Assembly: GCF_932526225.1 (NCBI RefSeq)
Contig: NC_064036.1
Coordinates: 8,005,519-8,069,518 of the forward strand
From: Nematostella vectensis
Lineage: Eukaryota; Cnidaria; Anthozoa; Actiniaria; Edwardsiidae
Length of the DNA: 64,000 nt
Direction of reading: 5' to 3'
Below are positions 58,688 through 64,000 of this stretch, one piece after another. The notes beneath the pieces were generated by a model. That model searched no databases. It saw only the letters and a program-made list of their open reading frames with translations, and had not been told where the DNA came from. Position numbers and translations under genes: made by a program. Positions within the stretch are counted from its first letter, which is position 1. The number at the start of each line of letters is the position of its first letter.

Positions 58688-61600
58688 TTATTTGGTGCAC
58701 ACCGCACAAGTCAGTTCACGGTACTCGAAATAGGGAGCGCATGGCAGTGCCCCACACCTCCCTCCCACAGTCGTTAAAAGTGAACCCATCAGCCCCGCCT
58801 CTCCCCCCTTAGTAGTCTCTGGTCGCACATCAACGCAAATGTAATCCGTTGGGTGCTTATGTAAGTGTGATGACGTCATCAAATACCCGTGGTACTCGCG
58901 GGTCCATCCCTCGGGACAGTCATAAGTTCCTGGGACCATAAGCTGGGAACCACGTGACATCACGTGACAAACGGCACAAGGCACGTCCTGATTGGTAAGA
59001 CCCTGGGCTAGGAAAGGATTGAACCCTTTGACGTGATACTCGGTGCCGTATACGTACCCTCCATGCTGGGGTTTGGTACTGTAGCGGCCGTATTTTGGTT
59101 GATTAACAAGACAGAGGTAAGAGACTCCGCCTCCCGATGCGGTATAATGGCTGTTACCAGCTTGTCCTGAATTCGCAAAATCCAGTTAATACAAAATACG
59201 GCTTATCAAAGGGGTATAACACAAGACAAGAGAAAGGGGAGGGCTTCCCATTATTGATACCGTCTTGTGCTCTTCCAAGACGGTATTTCTGCTAAGTTTC
59301 CCAAGTTTACTTTTCTTCCCACGTGCTTTTAAGAGGTATAGAATGGCATCAATAAACTTAGAACTTAGAACAAGTTTGACTAGGCCATTAGCGGTATGGG
59401 GTTTGTATGCACATATCAGGTGTTGAGTGTGGCTGCATGGATGGCGGAACGCGGAAATGACTTTGTTGGAAGGATGACCTACCTCTCCCCCCCCATAACA
59501 TTTGCGGGTTCACAAAAAAAACCCGTATCCTACCAGTTTTTTGGTATTCTACTGAGAATGTGTCCCTCAGGAGAAACAACATTTTTTTCCTTCAGCTGTC
59601 TATGGGCTAATAGGTAAGGGATGGTAATATAGGACATGGTATAATTTATTTTTTTCATAGTCAAACGAAAAAAGGCATGAAGAGTGTATGCACACACATA
59701 CGGGGTGTTGAGGGGAAGGGAATTCTGCATGTAGTGAGTCTACATTGTCAAACAAATAGCTTGATTCCGATGTTCTCACCTTTATAAACGAGTGACGCTC
59801 CATCTGGACACGTACTCCTCCCCCAGCGAACATACACTGCCCCCCCTGACACCACACCTGGAGGCCCGGGTGGTCCTTCTGGGCCAGGGGGTCCTTCTGA
59901 TGCTTCCTTGGGCGCTGAAAATACAAACCCGGGCGTTCCTGGCTGCCCCGGCTCACCTAAAAGAGAAATTATCTTAATAAAATAAATACTAAAATATAAA
60001 AAAAATACAAAATGTGCAAATTCATGCGGCAAAAGGGATGTTTCTAGAAAATGACGCTAGCAAAGTTTAATACGAAGGAAAGAGAAGAGGAAAATAGGAG
60101 CCATTATTCATATTTGTCATAGAAAATATAAGCTCATGACATGAATTCGGGAAAAGAAGGCCTAAACGCATTCGCTTAGAACCGTAAGAAAATATACCTC
60201 TAATAATAGCCTGTACTATATATATCGAAACGAATCCCCGAATGGAGTACATCGGAAGTCTAAAAATTACGTGTACCGAATTCCGATTATACCTGGTGGT
60301 CCCGGTGGTCCGGTACCTCCCGGCATGCCTCTCTGCCCCGGAAAGCCATGACGACCGGGTGGCCCTGGACGGCCATCTCTTCCATCAATGCCGTCTTTTC
60401 CATCTTTACCGTCTTTGCCAATTCGGATGTTGCACTCGCCTGGCGGGGCTAACACAAATGCGGCAAAGGCTTTCTTAAAACACTCTCTGATAGGTTATTC
60501 ACTTGCTACTTGTGAATTAAAAGAAAGGTTTGGGCAAACTCTCCCTTAAAGAATGTCAGTCAGCACACATTTATTATTGTTCACAATTGAAAATACGACG
60601 GTTCATTTGCAAGAAAAATCGTTTGCAAAAACAATCATTCACGATTGAAATCTGATAGTTTATAACTATTATAATTAAGTAAACATTCGCGCCCCACCCT
60701 CGTAGAGAGAGATTAACAACCTACAGGCTTGAAATTTGGCATTTTAAGCACCCTTTTAAAGAACCTATTCTTCCCCATAAGGCTTCAGCTTGTTAAAGAA
60801 GAATAGGTTCTTATTTGAGAAATCAATCAAATGTTGATAGTCAAAATTCATTAAAGACAATTTAAACATGATTCATATTTAAATAGCAAGAAAAAAATAC
60901 TTTTCATAAATGTTTGGTCAATTGTATACTGTAGTTAAATACAACATAGGCTAAATATTGAGTTCAGCATTGATTGGCATTGCAAAAGTCAGCAAGCATT
61001 CTAACTCATGTCTTTAATTGTGGTGTTTCCAAAAAAAATAAGAACCAGCTAGGAACCTAAAGTGCCTGAATTTGTCTAAAGGTATCCCGATTTATAAAAA
61101 CCTACAGCCTGAGCTTAAGGATTCTAGATTCTTTTATTGCGATTGAACTCATCTCAGTCACTTGCTTGAATTAGCCGAGGGAAGTGGATTCTTCGAATGA
61201 GTCGGTAATGTGCGGGAGCGTAAAATGGCAACGTGATTGGCCTTCTTTAATAGTGAGCGCGGCCATGACCGCGGTCGTTACCGCAGACGAGTGACCCCAG
61301 ACCCGCGGTCCCGTACGCACTGCTTGAAATCACCATGATAAGAGCAAGTCTTATCTAGAGTCAACCCTTAAACAAATTACGGGCTAAACAGTAGCACCAC
61401 ATTGACAAGGGGATCTCCCATGCTAGCTGATATCCGCCCTTTACAAGCAAGTCACAAAGATAAGTGATTTTTTTTGTGCGGCAGGGCAATCATAATAAGC
61501 AAAGAAGATGGGATGCTGTAGAAATAAATGCACTGTTTACAGAGAATATCATTAATTGCTTGTTTTTCCACTAGACCAGCCCTGCACATCTTGACCCTCT

Positions 61601-62087
61601 TGAGTTTTAATAAACTCGAAAAAAGAAAGGGTACCATTTATCAGCAAACCCAAAGCTTTATGAGCCAATTATGGGATGAGGCTTTGCACGGATAAATACA
61701 CAGAGCTTTATACTGTTGTTTAAAAACATATATGCCACCTTTTCTTCTTCGATGAGCTCTATTTTATTTGACGTTTTAGACATAACAAAAATCTTTTTAC
61801 CTCTATGACTTGGTAGTGTTGCCTGATTCATCGCAAGTTGATCCACCCTTGGTTCGCCATCAAAAAACAGAGCAAATATTCAGAGAAGGAAAATGAGTGT
61901 TAAAATAAGCGCATAAAACCCCTTACCTTGATCGCAACTTGTGCATAACATGGAGAAGCTGACGAATTGTCGGGTCGTTACGCTGGACGAATTGAGGATC
62001 CCTAACGCCCTCTGCATTTATCAACCCTCCGATATACATAGACACGAAGAGCGCAAGCAGCTCCAAAACGATAGATAGCGAATTCAT
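58688..62087 (-). CDS. Secreted short-chain collagen C4-like protein (5 exons, 339 aa)
   Basis: Exons, 5' to 3': 61927-62087, 61801-61847, 60293-60448, 59780-59956, 58688-59166; phases 2, 1, 1, 1 all fit. A signal peptide (ATG at 62087; LSIVLELLALFVSMYIGG) is followed by a short non-collagenous region. Next comes a brief Gly-X-Y stretch at about aa 75-155 (GKDGKDGKDGIDGRDG, GPPGPPGEPGQPG), interrupted once by FVFSAPKEASE. A C-terminal cysteine-rich domain follows: VYVRWGRSTCPDGASLVYKG, NSHYTASGGGVSYLCLV, DVPCAVCHVMSRGSQL, DCPEGWTREYHGYLM, RCGALPCAPYFEYRELTCAV. This is the domain seen in sponge and cnidarian short-chain collagen C4-like proteins, thought to be extracellular-matrix components. 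The second exon has a weak AAG acceptor and is the least certain. Confidence 0.9.
60758..60814. repeat. Inverted repeat AAGAACCTATTCTTC / GAAGAATAGGTTCTT
   Basis: A perfect 15-bp stem with a loop of about 25 bases in a collagen-gene intron. Possibly a MITE remnant. Confidence 0.7.
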
Positions 62088-63565
62088 ATTACACACAGAG
62101 CTCTTCTGTAATCAGTAGCGTTCCTTGAGCGAAGTTTACCATGCGTCGTGTGTCAACAATACGAGGGCCTCATCACACATGGATGCGTCACATTCACAGT
62201 CCTTTAGCTATTAACCTCTATTGGGTCCTTAATTTATGGCTTTCATAATAACCTGATAACATGACCGCGAAGCCATGGTCTAAGCCTTATCACCCAGAAA
62301 GGCGCGTGCTTTGTTCAAGGCCCCTCCAGTTTCAAGACGCAAAGTAATCAAATATAGACAGAGGATTAAACACTTAAGGTCTTATGAATTAACATTTGAG
62401 TAAAGGTGTCTTTGCAGTGATTCTGTTGACACGATGACTGCATACCCCAGACGCTACGTCATATGGGCATGAAAGTATTGTGAAAGAGCCAGAGGGAGAA
62501 TTTTCATCTAACAGCCTAAACACGTTTTGGGTGATGACTCTTTTTTATTGTTTTTGAAATGGTTTTGATTTAGAGCTCGGTAAACAAAGAAGTCAAGTTC
62601 ATTCAGTTGTGTTAGCTAAGGTTTTATTGTAACTTGAAAGCAGGCTCTAGTGAGTGTCTGACTCACTGGGCCATGTTTGAACCCATGTGATCTGATTATA
62701 TGGTACGCGCGGTGTCATTTTTACTCGTGATTCCGGAATGAGAATGATTAGAATAGATAAAGCGCGCGTTCGTTTATCCGGCGTTCCCATTCCGGAATGG
62801 AATGAAGGCCATTCCAGCCATTCTGCCATCAGTAGCAGAATGACTAGTGCCATTCTGAACATTCTCTACCAACCATTCCCATTCAAAATGACAGAGAAAA
62901 AACGCGCGCTTAGATCCGATGTATGCATGAAATTCTTAATTTGCAAGAAGAAGCATGCATGAAAAGGTGCAAAATGTCACACTGCCTCAATAACAGGCGT
63001 CGCTTAATTTATTTTTTCTTTCGAACAGACAATCACGATATGATTGAATCTCGAGAAAGGTGGAAAGACAATAGCCGTGCAGATGAAGGTTTCAAGCTCC
63101 TTTTTTAACGACTGCTCATTATAGATAGAGGTAAAGATTCGATATTGCCGTGCTGCATATTGTGGATTTACTTAGATTTTTTCAGATCAGTTCTCAGCTA
63201 ATTAGAAAACGGAGTAAAATGCAATTATCACTAAAAGACTGTGCTCACTTAAAGTATTGTTGCCTCGAGTAGCATACAAGATGGCTTTAAGGATTTAACA
63301 AGATGGCTTTAAGGATTTTAAAGGAAATGGAAACTAGGTTATCTAGGTAATCCGTTTAGAAAATTGCGATACAAAACTTTAAGATCTAAATGTAAAATTA
63401 TCAATATGTTAATTAACATATTGATAATCAAGTTATCATATATGCAAGAACTGGGCAAAATACCATTGTCCTGTGAAAGTTCAAAACTTACCCATATTTT
63501 GATTTCTTCTGTACTATAAACATACAGGGAGGAACACATTCAGGGCCGTACCCAGGGGGTTGAAC
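62088..63565. other. Upstream flank of the collagen-like gene, no gene seen
   Basis: Probable promoter side of the collagen-like gene. It contains a perfect 32-bp AT-rich palindrome at 63397-63428 (ATTATCAATATGTTAATTAA, then its complement). No coding exon is supported. Confidence 0.45.
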
Positions 63566-63570
63566 ATATT

Positions 63571-63870
63571 CAGGGCCGTACCCAGGGGGGTGCGAACGCA
63601 CCCCCCCCCTCCCCCACAACGGCCGAAAGTCCACTTTGGGATCTTTTTGTAGACAATCCATAAGTCAGACTTTTTTGCAGCCAAATCCGACAATAAACGT
63701 CCCGTGGAGATAGTGCAAAGGCACTAAAAATCACTTTTGTTCTTTCGGGGGTGGTCAGACTTTTATCAGAAAACTCACTCCCTCTACCCCCACCCCCCCC
63801 CCCCAGGAAAACTAGGTATATGGATGTCGCATCCCCCCCCCCCCCAAGAATAATCCTGGGTACGGGCCTG
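63571..63870. mobile_element. 300-bp MITE with CAGGGCCGTACCCAGGG ends and ATATT target duplication
   Basis: The left end CAGGGCCGTACCCAGGG and right end CCTGGGTACGGGCCTG are inverted copies. ATATT flanks the element on both sides (63566-63570 and 63871-63875). Poly-G and poly-C runs lie just inside each end. A second, truncated copy of the left end (CAGGGCCGTACCCAGGGGGT) stands 30 bp upstream at 63541. Confidence 0.8.
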
Positions 63871-64000
63871 ATATTGTGAATAAAGATCTATATATTGAGA
63901 AATTCGAGCTTGGCTTCTTAAACCCATTTAGCTGACCATTTACGACTGTTCTGTAAATATTACGCATATTCGCATACTCCATTTAGAAGAATCTGATAAT

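Noticed and set aside
58437-58733. A 98-residue plus-strand open frame upstream of ABCB8
   Set aside because: No recognisable domain, low-complexity CACGCATGTG words, and overlap with the 3' end of the collagen gene on the other strand.

Overview
The window is animal nuclear DNA. It has small exons with GT-AG introns, long introns full of minisatellites and short inverted-repeat transposons, and metazoan-only gene families. The gene content (a delta-catenin, LIX1, a mitochondrial ABCB8-type half-transporter, a short-chain collagen C4-like protein) and the repeat style suggest an anthozoan cnidarian, most likely the sea anemone Nematostella vectensis. The species name is inference.

The first 40.1 kb is one minus-strand gene, still open at the left edge. 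I traced 29 coding exons (about 1,678 codons in the window) by hand, and all 28 junctions keep the reading frame. The order is: an N-terminal coiled coil typical of p120/delta-catenins (39.7-40.1 kb), short linker exons (33.7-39.6 kb), a long Gly/Pro/Arg/Ser-rich linker (32.6-33.4 kb), three PLAT domains (15.3-28.4 kb), a Thr/Pro-rich linker (10.5-15.2 kb), three more PLAT domains (4.6-8.4 kb), and the armadillo repeats of p120-catenin (1-4.2 kb). The last PLAT exon is phase-matched to the first armadillo exon across a 400-bp intron. This looks like a junctional armadillo catenin with six lipoxygenase-homology (PLAT) domains inserted in its middle, an architecture I do not know from vertebrate p120, ARVCF or delta-catenin. 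It is the most interesting object in the window. Every PLAT domain is a two-exon, phase 1-0-1 cassette, so single domains or the whole block could be skipped without a frameshift.

Introns of this gene hold an intronless plus-strand GT31 glycosyltransferase (19.6-20.7 kb), a decayed 3.6-kb Polinton/Maverick-type element with a broken DNA polymerase B gene (11.0-14.6 kb), several small MITEs, and about a dozen minisatellite arrays. Most arrays lie at an exon edge, and many contain copies of the neighbouring splice site.

From 40.1 to 45.3 kb is a non-coding gap, with simple repeats and one MITE, between the divergent catenin and LIX1 genes. LIX1 (plus strand, 3 exons, 292 aa) is at 45.3-48.7 kb. 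It converges on ABCB8 (minus strand, 14 exons, 708 aa) at 50.4-57.7 kb. A secreted short-chain collagen C4-like gene (minus strand, 5 exons, 339 aa) is at 58.7-62.1 kb. The last 1.9 kb is non-coding and includes a 300-bp MITE with a 5-bp target duplication.

The genes have no obvious shared pathway. They are an adhesion/cytoskeletal catenin, a Golgi glycosyltransferase, a developmental regulator, a mitochondrial transporter and an extracellular-matrix protein. All splice models come from reading the sequence, with no transcript data.
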